The notes under the pieces were generated by a model, which saw only the letters and a list, made by a program, of their open reading frames with translations, did no database searches and was not told where the DNA came from. The translations under genes were made by a program, and so were the position numbers. DNA of 64,000 bases from a bacterium (lineage in GTDB: Bacteria > Bacillota > Clostridia > Oscillospirales > Oscillospiraceae): the NCBI GenBank assembly GCA_004560375.1, contig SFVC01000003.1:1-64000 (forward strand), given 5' to 3'. Shown here in pieces: positions 23,614 to 31,914 of this stretch (the first letter of the stretch is position 1; each line of letters opens with the position of its first letter).

Positions 23614-26148
23614 ATGAAGCAAAAATTCAACGTCACCGGCATGACCTGCTCCGCCTGCTCCGCCCACGTGGACAAGGCGGTGCGGAAGCTGGACGGGGTG
23701 TGCGAGGTGAACGTCAACCTGCTGGGCGGCTCCATGACGGTGGACTGGGACGGGGCGCTGACCCCGGATCAGATCGTGTCCGCCGTGGAGAAGGCGGGGT
23801 ACGGCGCGTCCCTGCCCGCCGCCCCGGGGGAGGGGGCGGCCCCGGCCAAGCCCGCCGCGGACGCCATGGAGGATGATCTGAAAAACATGAGGGCGCGGCT
23901 GATCTCCTCCTTTGTATTCCTCATCCCCCTGTTCTACCTGTCCATGGGGCACATGATGGGCTGGCCCATTCCCCACTTCTTCCATGGTGCCCAGAACGCC
24001 ATGATCTACGCCCTGACTCTGTTCCTGCTGACGGTGCCCATCCTGGTGATCAACCAGAAATACTACCGGGTGGGCTTCAAAACCCTGTTCCACCTGTCCC
24101 CCAACATGGACTCCCTCATCGCCGTGGGCTCCGCCGCCGCCGTGGTGTACGGCGTCGCGGCGCTGTACTGCATCGGCTGGGGGCTGGGCCACGGGGACAT
24201 GGCCCTGGTGGAGCACTACTCCATGGATCTGTACTTCGAGTCGGCGGGGATGATTCTGACCCTGATCACCCTGGGCAAATACCTGGAAACCCGCTCCAAG
24301 GGCAAGACGGGCCAGGCCATCGCCCGGCTGATGGATCTCACCCCCAAGACCGCCACGGTGCTCCGGAACGGCACGGAGGCGGAGGTGCCCGTGGAGCAGG
24401 TGCAGGCGGGGGATCTGGTGCTGGTGCGGCCCGGCGGCTCGGTGCCGGTGGACGGCGTGGTGGTGGAGGGGGCGTCCAGCGTGGACGAGTCCGCCCTCAC
24501 CGGCGAGTCCATCCCGGTGGACAAGGGCCCCGGGGACACGGTGATCTCCGCCTCCATCAACAAGTCCGGGGTGCTCACCCTCCGGGCCACCCGGGTGGGG
24601 CAGGACACCACCCTGGCCCAGATGATCCGGCTGGTGGACGAGGCGGCCTCCTCCAAGGCCCCCATCGCCAAGCTGGCGGACAAGGTGGCAGGGGTGTTCG
24701 TCCCGGTGGTGATGGCCATCGCGCTGATCACCGCCGTGGTGTGGATGATCGCCACCGGCTCCATTGAGCGGGCCCTCACCTCCGGCGTGGCGGTGCTGGT
24801 GATCTCCTGCCCCTGCGCTTTGGGCCTCGCCACCCCGGTGGCCATCATGGTGGGCACCGGCAAGGGTGCCGAGCACGGCATCCTGGTGAAGTCCGCCGAG
24901 GGGCTGGAGCACCTGCGCTCCGTCACCACGGTGGTGCTGGACAAGACGGGCACCGTCACCGAGGGCAAGCCCAAGGTCACCGACGTGTACCCCTTGGGCA
25001 AGACCACGGTGGAGGAGTTGCTGTGCGTGGCGGCCTCTCTGGAGAAGCCCTCCGAGCACCCCCTGGGCGGGGCCGTGGTGGAGGAGGCGGAGCGCCGCAA
25101 TATCCCCCTGGCCCCGGTGACGGGCTTTGAGGCCGTCCACGGCAAGGGGGTGCGGGGGAGCATCCAGGGCGCGTCCTACCTGGTGGGCAACGCCGCCATG
25201 CTGGCGGACGCCAAGGTGGAGCTGGGCCAGGACGCCATGATCGCCGACGGGCTGGCGGAGCAGGGCAAGACGCCCCTGTTCTTTGTGGAGGACGGCAAAC
25301 CCATCGGCATCATCGCCGTGGCGGACACGGTGAAGGAGACCAGCCGGGCTGCCATCGAGGGCTTCCAGCGGCTGGGCCTCAAGGTAGTCATGCTCACCGG
25401 GGACAACCGGCGCACCGCCGAGGCCATCGGCCGTGAGCTGGGGTTGACGGACGTGGTGAGCGAGGTGCTCCCCGCCGACAAGGAGCGGCAGATCGCCGCC
25501 CTCCAGGAGAAGGGCGAGAAGGTGGCTATGGTGGGGGACGGCATCAACGACGCCCCGGCCCTGGCAAGGGCGGACGTGGGCCTGGCCATCGGCGCGGGGG
25601 CGGACGTGGCCATCGAGAGCGCCGACATTGTGCTGATGAAGTCGGATCTGGCGGACGCGGTGACGGCGGTGGAGCTGTCCCGGGCCACCATCCGCAACGT
25701 GAAGCAGAACCTGTTCTGGGCGTTTTTCTACAACGCCATCTGCATCCCGGTGGCGGCGGGGGTGCTGGCCATCTGGGGCGGGCCCCAGCTCAGCCCCATG
25801 ATCGCCGGGGCGGCCATGAGCTTCAGCTCGGTGTGCGTGGTGACCAACGCCCTGCGGCTGCGGTTCTTCAAGCCCAGCATCCAGTCCCATACAGAGGTAA
25901 AATCCGGCGGAGAACCCGCCGCTGAAGTGAAAGGAGAACAAAAAGCTATGGAAAAGAAAGTCGTCATTGAGGGCATGATGTGCCAGAACTGCCGCGCCCA
26001 CGTGGACAAGGCGCTCAACGGCATCCCCGGCGCGTCCGCCACGGTGGATCTGGAGAGCAAGACCGCTGTCGTCACCGGGGACGTGGCCGACGAGGCCATC
26101 CGCGCCGCCGTAGAGGAGGCCGGGTACCAGGTGGTGTCCATCCAGTGA
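23614..26148 (+). CDS. copA: Copper-exporting P1B-type ATPase with fused C-terminal CopZ-like domain
   Basis: CopA pumps Cu(I) out of the cell. The 844-residue protein has an N-terminal HMA domain (GMTCSACSAHV, residues 9-19), TM helices from about residue 95, LTGESIPVDK, the metal-transport motif SCPCALGLATP, DKTGTVTEG with the phosphorylated Asp, SEHPLGG and GDGINDAPAL. The pump proper ends near residue 755. A linker of about 25 polar residues then leads to a second HMA domain (GMMCQNCRAHV), as if copZ had fused to its 3' end. An internal ribosome site and ATG at 25948 could make that domain separately. Confidence 0.96.
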   Translation: MKQKFNVTGMTCSACSAHVDKAVRKLDGVCEVNVNLLGGSMTVDWDGALTPDQIVSAVEKAGYGASLPAAPGEGAAPAKPAADAMEDDLKNMRARLISSFVFLIPLFYLSMGHMMGWPIPHFFHGAQNAMIYALTLFLLTVPILVINQKYYRVGFKTLFHLSPNMDSLIAVGSAAAVVYGVAALYCIGWGLGHGDMALVEHYSMDLYFESAGMILTLITLGKYLETRSKGKTGQAIARLMDLTPKTATVLRNGTEAEVPVEQVQAGDLVLVRPGGSVPVDGVVVEGASSVDESALTGESIPVDKGPGDTVISASINKSGVLTLRATRVGQDTTLAQMIRLVDEAASSKAPIAKLADKVAGVFVPVVMAIALITAVVWMIATGSIERALTSGVAVLVISCPCALGLATPVAIMVGTGKGAEHGILVKSAEGLEHLRSVTTVVLDKTGTVTEGKPKVTDVYPLGKTTVEELLCVAASLEKPSEHPLGGAVVEEAERRNIPLAPVTGFEAVHGKGVRGSIQGASYLVGNAAMLADAKVELGQDAMIADGLAEQGKTPLFFVEDGKPIGIIAVADTVKETSRAAIEGFQRLGLKVVMLTGDNRRTAEAIGRELGLTDVVSEVLPADKERQIAALQEKGEKVAMVGDGINDAPALARADVGLAIGAGADVAIESADIVLMKSDLADAVTAVELSRATIRNVKQNLFWAFFYNAICIPVAAGVLAIWGGPQLSPMIAGAAMSFSSVCVVTNALRLRFFKPSIQSHTEVKSGGEPAAEVKGEQKAMEKKVVIEGMMCQNCRAHVDKALNGIPGASATVDLESKTAVVTGDVADEAIRAAVEEAGYQVVSIQ
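25948..26148 (+). CDS. Candidate internal product: CopZ-like copper chaperone (66 aa) from the copA 3' end
   Basis: AAGGAG (25931-25936) lies 11 bases before an in-frame ATG at 25948. Initiation there would give a 66-residue protein that is exactly one HMA domain (MEKKVVIEGMMCQNC at its start), the size of CopZ. This is an inference; the spacing is somewhat long and the full-length fusion is certainly readable. Confidence 0.45.
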   Translation: MEKKVVIEGMMCQNCRAHVDKALNGIPGASATVDLESKTAVVTGDVADEAIRAAVEEAGYQVVSIQ

Positions 26149-26196
26149 AAAAACGCCCTCCTCCGCTGATCGGGGGAGGGCGTCAGCTTGTCAACG

Positions 26197-26230
26197 AACC
26201 CCGGATGCTCTGCTGGAGCATCCGGGGTTT
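26197..26230 (+). terminator. Terminator after csoR-copA
   Basis: The arms AACCCCGGATGCTC and GAGCATCCGGGGTT pair over TGCTG and are followed by TTCCC. A second GC hairpin (CGCCCTCC/GGAGGGCG, 26153-26182) lies directly upstream. Neither has a long T-run, so together they probably end transcription. Confidence 0.6.
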
Positions 26231-26273
26231 CCCGCGGTATGGAACCATCATTCGGCTTAAAAGAGCACCCCGC

Positions 26274-27368
26274 TTACAGCTCCAGTCCGATGTAGGTTTC
26301 CAGCACGTCGGGCTGACCGTCCGCCTGGGTGAAGCCGTGGGCGAGGCAGAACTGGCGGAACCGCTGGCACTCCGGCGGGCAGGACAGCCGCAGGATCTGC
26401 CGTCCCATGGCCCGGTAAGTACAGATCGCGTGACCCAGGAGCTGGATGGCCAGTCCCTTGCCCCGAAACTCCGGCTCCATCCACAGCAGGGTGAGCCAGC
26501 CCGCTCCCTGCTCCGCCTCCCTGGTTCGATCCATCTGGAGCACCCCCGCAGGCCGATCCCCCAGCAGAGACAGCAGAAGGCTGTCCGGATCGTTCAGCAG
26601 GAAGGTGTAAGGCATGATGCCGGCGTCATGGCAGGCGCTCAGGTACAACTCCTCCTCCTGGGGCAGGATCAGGGAGCGGTGGTGCATGGCGTTGCGTTCC
26701 ATGCCGGGGATGCCGGAGGAGGCGTTGGACTGGGCAGTGGGATACCGCCACCGGTCGGAGGCGCTGAGATGGCTGTCATCATTATAATACTCCACCCGGA
26801 AGCCGCCGTTTTCCCAGATCAGCTTGGCCACGCCGGTGTTGTTGGACAGGGGAATTTGCCCCATATCGGCGGGATCCATCCCCAGAAAGGCGGACAGCGC
26901 CGCCCGGATGGCACAGCCGTGGGAGATCACCGCCACCGTCTGCTCCGGGTGGGTGGCGGCGATGCGGGTCAGGGAGGCGGCCATGCGCTGGCGCACCTGG
27001 GGAAAGGTCTCGCTGCCCTCCACCTGCCAACCGGGGTCGCAGGACAGAAACGCCGATAAGCGCTCCCGCTGATCGTGGAGCAGCTGCCCCCAGGGTACGT
27101 CCTCCCAGACGCCGGCGCCGATCTCCCGCAGATTGGGATCCACCCGCAGGGGGAGGCCGCGGGAGCGGTAGATGGCCCTGGCGGTGGCCATGGCCCGGTA
27201 GAGGTCGCTGGAATACACCGCGTCGAAATGGACGCCCTGGAACCGCTGCTCCAGCGCCTTCGCCTGTTCCCGGCCCCTGCGGGTGAGCAGCCCGTTGTGC
27301 CAGCTGTGACATCGGCGGTAGAGGTTGCCCTCCGCCTGGCCGTGGCGGATGAGATAAATGATGGTCAT
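26274..27368 (-). CDS. Histidine phosphatase-GNAT acetyltransferase fusion
   Basis: A 364-residue two-domain protein. Residues 1-200 are a phosphoglycerate-mutase-like phosphatase: LIRHGQAEGN (residues 6-15), SSDLYRAMATARAI and VISHGCAIR. Residues about 215-364 are a GNAT domain with the acetyl-CoA loop EPEFRGKGLAIQLLGHA. A linked phosphatase and acetyltransferase suggests two steps on one small molecule, but the substrate is unknown. AAGGAGAA precedes ATG 27368. It lies 20 bases after pyrD and may share the pyr transcript. Confidence 0.85.
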   Translation of the reverse strand: MTIIYLIRHGQAEGNLYRRCHSWHNGLLTRRGREQAKALEQRFQGVHFDAVYSSDLYRAMATARAIYRSRGLPLRVDPNLREIGAGVWEDVPWGQLLHDQRERLSAFLSCDPGWQVEGSETFPQVRQRMAASLTRIAATHPEQTVAVISHGCAIRAALSAFLGMDPADMGQIPLSNNTGVAKLIWENGGFRVEYYNDDSHLSASDRWRYPTAQSNASSGIPGMERNAMHHRSLILPQEEELYLSACHDAGIMPYTFLLNDPDSLLLSLLGDRPAGVLQMDRTREAEQGAGWLTLLWMEPEFRGKGLAIQLLGHAICTYRAMGRQILRLSCPPECQRFRQFCLAHGFTQADGQPDVLETYIGLEL

Positions 27369-27388
27369 AGTATTCTCCTTCCTGTGCT

Positions 27389-28312
27389 TCACCAGGGCCG
27401 AACGCCTCCGGTTAGTTCCCGTACAGCAGATAGGCCCTGCCGGGCCGCGATTGCCGCCAGCCCGTCTCGCACCTTCAGCGGGGCGAGGGGGTCGGCGAAC
27501 AGGGCGGTGCCCACCGCCACGGCGGACGCACCCGCCAGCATAAGCTGGGCGGCGTCCTCTCCGGTGGATACGCCGCCCATGCCCAGGATGGGCAGCTTAA
27601 CGGCGTTTGCCACCTCCCAAATCATACGAACGGCCACGGGGAGGACGGCGGGGCCGGACAGGCCCCCGGTGTTCATTTTGAGGATAGGCCTCCGGGTGTT
27701 CACGTCAATCCGCATCCCCCGCAGGGTGTTGATGAGGGACAGGGCATCCGCTCCCCCGTCCGCTGCGGCCCGGGCGATCTCCGTAATATCGGTGACATTG
27801 GGGGAGAGCTTCACCATCAACGGGACAGCGGCGTGTCGTTTCGCCTCCCGGGTAACCTCCGCCGCCAGCTCGGGCCGGGTGCCATAGGCCAGCCCCCCGG
27901 CCTTCACGTTGGGGCAGGAGATATTGACCTCGATCATGTCTACCCCGGCCTCGGACAGCTTTTCACACATCACGCCGTATTCCTCCGGGGTGTTCCCGGA
28001 GATGTTGGCGATCACCGTTACATCATGTTGCCGCAAAAATGGCAACTCGTCCCGAATGAAGGCGTCCACGCCGGGATTCTGCAGGCCCACCGAGTTGAGC
28101 ATACCCAGCGGGGTCTCGGCGATCCGGGGCGGGGGATTGCCCTCCCTGGGGTGAAGGGTAAGGCCCTTACAGCAGATGCCGCCCAGTTCGGACAGGTCAA
28201 AGAACTGGCCGTACTCCCGGCCAAAGCCGAAGGTGCCGGAAGCCACGACCACGGGGTTTTTCAGCCGCACCCCCGCCAGCTCCACCGACAGATTCAGACA
28301 GTTCTCACGCAT
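27389..28312 (-). CDS. pyrD: Dihydroorotate dehydrogenase catalytic subunit, type 1B
   Basis: PyrD oxidises dihydroorotate to orotate; the 1B form is an FMN subunit that passes electrons to PyrK and on to NAD+. The 307-residue barrel has GTFGFGREYG, the catalytic Cys in EVNISCPNVKAGG near residue 131, and the FMN-binding GGLSGPAVLPVAVR and GMGGVSTGEDA. It overlaps pyrK by 8 bases, matching the obligate pairing of the two subunits. Confidence 0.97.
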   Translation of the reverse strand: MRENCLNLSVELAGVRLKNPVVVASGTFGFGREYGQFFDLSELGGICCKGLTLHPREGNPPPRIAETPLGMLNSVGLQNPGVDAFIRDELPFLRQHDVTVIANISGNTPEEYGVMCEKLSEAGVDMIEVNISCPNVKAGGLAYGTRPELAAEVTREAKRHAAVPLMVKLSPNVTDITEIARAAADGGADALSLINTLRGMRIDVNTRRPILKMNTGGLSGPAVLPVAVRMIWEVANAVKLPILGMGGVSTGEDAAQLMLAGASAVAVGTALFADPLAPLKVRDGLAAIAARQGLSAVRELTGGVRPW

Positions 28313-29090
28313 CCCAGTCCACCTCCTCGGCGTTGAATACCGGGCCGTCCTTGCACACGTGCTTCATGCTTCCGTCTTTCATCCGGATGGCGCAGCCCAG
28401 GCAGGCTCCAATGCCGCAGGCCATCCGCTCCTCCATGGACACCTGGCAGGGGACGCCGAACTCTGCCGCCACCGCCGCCACGCTTTTCAACATGGGCCGG
28501 GGGCCACAGGCCAGAATCTGTGTAAAGGAATTATCCTGTTCAAGAAGTTCCCGCACTTGACCGTCCACAAAGCCGTGGCGGCCCAGGGTGCCGTCGTCGG
28601 TGCAGAGACAGGTTTTCTCGCAGTGCTCCTCAAAGCGGCTGACCACGGCAGGAAACGCCTTGTCCTTCGTGCGGAAGCCCAGCACCGCCGTCCGGGGCCA
28701 GCTCAGCCGCTCGCCGCAGGTGATGAGGGGCGGTACGCCGATGCCGCCGCCCACCAGCAAGTAATGTCCCTCCCGGGACACGTCGAAGCTGTTGCCCAGG
28801 GGGCCCAGCACGTCCAGCTTGTCCCCCTCCTTGCGTTGGGACAGCCAATGGGTGCCCTCGCCCCGGACTTCAAAGATCAAGGTGGCCAGATCCTCCGGTT
28901 CATCCCAGCCGGCGATGGCCACCGAGATGGGGCGGCGGAGAAGTTGATCGTCCCCGCATTTGATATGGAAAAACTGCCCGCCGGTGAGGCCGTGCTGTTC
29001 CACCAACTTCCCGACCTCCAGTACCATCCACCAGGCGGAGGCGTCCAGCTGTGTTATGGAGGCCACGGTGCAGATCTGTTGAATCGGCAT
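28305..29090 (-). CDS. pyrK: Dihydroorotate dehydrogenase electron transfer subunit
   Basis: PyrK carries FAD and a [2Fe-2S] cluster and joins PyrD to NAD+. The 261-residue protein has the FAD-binding RRPISVA block near residue 53, a NAD-domain VGGGIGVPPL near residue 113, and the cluster ligands in MACGIGACLGC plus a later Cys in HVCKDGPVF near the C-terminus. Confidence 0.96.
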   Translation of the reverse strand: MPIQQICTVASITQLDASAWWMVLEVGKLVEQHGLTGGQFFHIKCGDDQLLRRPISVAIAGWDEPEDLATLIFEVRGEGTHWLSQRKEGDKLDVLGPLGNSFDVSREGHYLLVGGGIGVPPLITCGERLSWPRTAVLGFRTKDKAFPAVVSRFEEHCEKTCLCTDDGTLGRHGFVDGQVRELLEQDNSFTQILACGPRPMLKSVAAVAAEFGVPCQVSMEERMACGIGACLGCAIRMKDGSMKHVCKDGPVFNAEEVDWDA

Positions 29091-29102
29091 ATTCGGCCCT
29101 CC

Positions 29103-30026
29103 TTACAGAATGGTGACGTATTGCTTGATCTCGTCCCGCATCTGCTCCGCGGCGGCCCGGGCGGCCTCCTGGTAGTCCGCGCCATCTTTCCCAGTCTTCT
29201 GCCACGCGCACAGAATGGAGCGGGAGGCGTTGACGATGGCCCCCCGGCCCAGCCCGTCAAAGGCGTAGCGCACATCGGCGGCGGTGCCCCCCTGGGCCCC
29301 ATAGCCGGGCACCAGGAAGAAGGTCTTGTCCAGCCGGTAGCGCAGCTCCTTGAGGACGGAGGGGTGGGTGGCCCCCACCACCGCTCCCAGAGCCTGATAG
29401 TGATATTTGCCCTCGGTGCCCTGGCCCCAGCGCTGGATCAGGTCGCCCATGACGGTATATACCAGCCGATCCCCCGCTACGATGTCCTGGAGCTCCATGG
29501 AGGAGGGGTTGGAGGTCTTGGCCAGCACAAAGGCGCACTTGCTCCGATCCGTGCAGTCCTTCAGAAAGGGCTTGATGGCGTCCGAGCCCATGTAGCCGTT
29601 GAGGGTGACGCAATCGGCATCAAACACCGGGCAGGCCGTCCCGCCCACCTGGGTGGAGCCCAGCCACGCCTCGCTGTAGGCGGCGGCGGTGGTGCCGATG
29701 TCTCCCCGCTTCACGTCGGCGATGACGAACAGCTCCTTGGATTTGGCGTAGGTGATGACCTCCTCCAGGGCCTGCATTCCCCGCCAGCCCAGCGCTTCAA
29801 AGTAGGCGGACTGGGGCTTGACGGCGGGCACCACGTCCGCCAGTGCGTCGATGAGGCCCTTGTCAAACTCCAGCACCGCCTGGGCGGCGGCCTGCAGGGT
29901 TTCGCCATGCTGATTGGTATATTTTTTGAGAATGTGAGGCGGCACGTACTCCACCCGGGCGTCCAATCCGGCCACGGTGGGGTTCTTTTTGGCTTTGATC
30001 TTGTCCTGCAATCTGTCGAATGACAT
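29103..30026 (-). CDS. pyrF: Orotidine 5'-phosphate decarboxylase, long form
   Basis: PyrF decarboxylates OMP to UMP. The 307-residue protein is the long type (about 270-310 residues), with VKPQSAYFEALG near residue 67 and the catalytic IADVKRGDIGTTAAAYSEA block near residue 95-113, and LVPGYGAQGG. GAGGGCTGACC precedes ATG 30026. It lies between pyrC and pyrK. Confidence 0.96.
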   Translation of the reverse strand: MSFDRLQDKIKAKKNPTVAGLDARVEYVPPHILKKYTNQHGETLQAAAQAVLEFDKGLIDALADVVPAVKPQSAYFEALGWRGMQALEEVITYAKSKELFVIADVKRGDIGTTAAAYSEAWLGSTQVGGTACPVFDADCVTLNGYMGSDAIKPFLKDCTDRSKCAFVLAKTSNPSSMELQDIVAGDRLVYTVMGDLIQRWGQGTEGKYHYQALGAVVGATHPSVLKELRYRLDKTFFLVPGYGAQGGTAADVRYAFDGLGRGAIVNASRSILCAWQKTGKDGADYQEAARAAAEQMRDEIKQYVTIL

Positions 30027-30028
30027 GG

Positions 30029-31300
30029 TCAGCCCTCCTGGTATATGATGGTTCCCCGGGAAATGGTATATTTGACCCGCCCTTGCACGGCACGGCCGTG
30101 GAAAGGGGTGTTCCGGCCTTTGGAGGCAAAGCGGTTTTTGTCGATGACCCACGCCTCGTCCGGGTCAAACAGGACAAGGTCGGCGTCACGGCCCACAGCC
30201 AGTGTTCCCCTATCCAGCCCCAGCAGGCTGGCGGGGGAGGAGGACATCAGTGCGATGACCCGGCTCAAGGGCAGCAGCCCGGTATGGTACAGCCCGGTGA
30301 GGGCCAGGGCCAGGGAGGTCTCCAGCCCCACCATGCCGCTGGGGGCATCGGGGAGGGGTCTGGACTTTTCCTCGGTGGTGTGGGGGGCGTGGTCGGTGAC
30401 AATGGCGTCAATGGCGCCGTCTGCCAGTCCTGCCCGGATACCCTCCACATCCGCCTGAGTACGCAGGGGCGGGTTGACCCGGGCCATGGCGCCCTGTCGC
30501 AGCACCTCCTCCTGGGTGAGGGTAAAGTATTGCGGGCAGGTCTCGCAGGTTACCCGGACGCCCCGGGCTTTGGCCTGCCGCACGATGTCCACCCCCTTGG
30601 CGGTGGAGATATGGCAGATGTGGACATGGGTGCCGGTTTCCTCCGCCAGCATCACGTCCCGCATGATCTGCAGCTCCTCCGCGATGGCGGGGCGACCTGG
30701 GAGATCCAACTGCCGGGAGACGGCCCCCTCGTTGACGGCAAAATTCTGTACCATGTCCTTGTCCTCGCAGTGATCCATCAGGGGCAGACCAAGCCGCTTT
30801 GCTTCCAGCATGGCCTGCCGGAGCAGGGCCAGGTTCTGGATGGGCAGGCCGTCGTCGGTGAGGGCAGGCACCCCTGCGGATTTCAGGGCGGCAAAGTCGG
30901 TGAGCTGTTCGCCCTTCTGTCCCACCGTCACCGCCCCGGCGGGGAGGACGTTGATTCCGGTAGGAACGGCCTTTTTCCGCACCAGCCGGACGATGTCCGG
31001 GCAGTCGGTGGAGGGCTTGGTATTGGGCATGGCCACCAGGGTGGTGACGCCCCCCCGGGCGGCGGCGGCGCAGCCGGTGGTCACCGTCTCCTTGCCCTCA
31101 AAGCCCGGCTCCCGCAGGTGGACGTGCAGATCCACCAGACCGGGGGCCACAATCAGGCCGGACGCGTCCAGCATCTGGGCGCCGGGGGCAGAAAGGGTTT
31201 GGCCCAGACGGGCGATCCTGCCGTCCTCGATCAGGACGTCCAGACGATCCTCTATGCCCTGGGCGGGATCAATCACCCGCCCGTTCCGGATCAAAAGCAA
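30029..31300 (-). CDS. pyrC: Dihydroorotase
   Basis: Dihydroorotase cyclises carbamoyl-aspartate. The 423-residue amidohydrolase has the metal-binding DLHVHLREPG near residue 56-65, then MDHCED, HICHIST and the catalytic Asp in VTDHAPHTTEE. TTG at 31300 is chosen because GGGGAGG lies 8 bases upstream; a TTG at 31303 is also possible. An ATG further up at 31336 lies in the promoter -10, so it cannot be used on this transcript. It is first in pyrC-F-K-D. Confidence 0.93.
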   Translation of the reverse strand: MLLIRNGRVIDPAQGIEDRLDVLIEDGRIARLGQTLSAPGAQMLDASGLIVAPGLVDLHVHLREPGFEGKETVTTGCAAAARGGVTTLVAMPNTKPSTDCPDIVRLVRKKAVPTGINVLPAGAVTVGQKGEQLTDFAALKSAGVPALTDDGLPIQNLALLRQAMLEAKRLGLPLMDHCEDKDMVQNFAVNEGAVSRQLDLPGRPAIAEELQIMRDVMLAEETGTHVHICHISTAKGVDIVRQAKARGVRVTCETCPQYFTLTQEEVLRQGAMARVNPPLRTQADVEGIRAGLADGAIDAIVTDHAPHTTEEKSRPLPDAPSGMVGLETSLALALTGLYHTGLLPLSRVIALMSSSPASLLGLDRGTLAVGRDADLVLFDPDEAWVIDKNRFASKGRNTPFHGRAVQGRVKYTISRGTIIYQEG

Positions 31301-31334
31301 CAAGAACGCCTCCCCAAGTTTAATCGTTAAAAAC

Positions 31335-31363
31335 ATTATACCGGATTTGCCCCAAAAGCGCAA
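31335..31363 (-). promoter_or_regulatory. Promoter of the pyr operon
   Basis: On the minus strand TTGCGC (31358-31363), 17 bases, TATAAT (31335-31340). The leader to the TTG start is only about 28 bases, too short for a PyrR attenuator, so this operon is not controlled by a classical pyr attenuator at this position. Confidence 0.8.
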
Positions 31364-31395
31364 CGGATAAATGGGAGAAGTCCCGGGCGGCACAT

Positions 31396-31428
31396 AGAAA
31401 AAGGCGGAACCCCTGCCGGAGTCCCGCC
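31396..31428 (-). terminator. Terminator of rnpB
   Basis: On the minus strand GGCGGGACTCC pairs with GGGGTTCCGCC over GGCA and is followed by TTTTTCT. Confidence 0.9.
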
Positions 31429-31435
31429 GTGTGGT

Positions 31436-31790
31436 GCAAGTAAGCCTGTAAGCCGGGTTCTGTCATTTAAGACAGCCATCTATCTCGACGCGCTGTTGCC
31501 AACGCGCTCCAGCCGCCTCCTGAACACGGCCGGGCCGGCCTTGTGTGTTCCCACGGCGTTGCTCCGGATAGAGTTTACAGCAATGGGCGCTTTCACACGC
31601 CATTGGGTGAGCTCTTACCTCGCCTTTCCACCTTTGCTGGCAGGCTTGCGCCCGCCAGTAGTCTATTTCTGTTGCACTGGTCCTGGGGTCGCCCCCGGCG
31701 GGTGTTACCCGTTATCCTTGCCCTGTGGAGCCCGGACTTTCCTCACGGACGGCCTTTCGGCCTGGCCGCGCGGCTGCCCAGCTTACTTGC
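31436..31790 (-). ncRNA. rnpB: RNase P RNA, bacterial type A
   Basis: The catalytic RNA of RNase P, which matures tRNA 5' ends. On the minus strand the 5' part has GAGGAAAGTCCGGGCTCC and the 3' part AGATAGATGGCTG followed by GACAGAACCCGGCTTACAG, the universal core sequences. The ends pair as helix P1 (GCAAGTAAGC at 31781-31790 with GCTTACTTGC at 31436-31445). Ends are estimated from P1 and agree with the promoter upstream and the terminator downstream. Confidence 0.96.
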
Positions 31791-31797
31791 GAAAATC

Positions 31798-31826
31798 ATT
31801 GTACTTCAACTTTGGGTGATTGTCAA
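31798..31826 (-). promoter_or_regulatory. Promoter of rnpB
   Basis: On the minus strand TTGACA (31821-31826), 17 bases, TACAAT (31798-31803). The start falls within a few bases of helix P1. The -35 overlaps that of murD on the other strand. Confidence 0.85.
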
Positions 31827-31848
31827 ATGGAATTGAATGGGGTATAAT
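31820..31848 (+). promoter_or_regulatory. Promoter of murD
   Basis: TTGTCA (31820-31825), 17 bases, TATAAT (31843-31848). It shares five bases with the rnpB -35 element. Confidence 0.75.
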
Positions 31849-31914
31849 ACCCCTGTATGCAAATTCTGCCTTCGGGCGAAAGTGGAACGACGATTTAGGA
31901 GGTGCGGCGCAGGA

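Noticed and set aside
23413..26001. Very long open frame on the minus strand opposite csoR/copA
   Set aside because: It is a codon-bias shadow: the sense strand encodes a full P-type ATPase with all motifs, while the antisense product is His/Gly/Gln-rich low-complexity sequence without motifs.
31300..31330. PyrR-type attenuator before pyrC
   Set aside because: The leader is only about 28 bases, too short for the antiterminator and terminator pair.
31496..31836. Two plus-strand open frames around 31500-31830
   Set aside because: They lie over the conserved core of RNase P RNA (minus strand), have no ribosome site and read repetitive GC-rich sequence.
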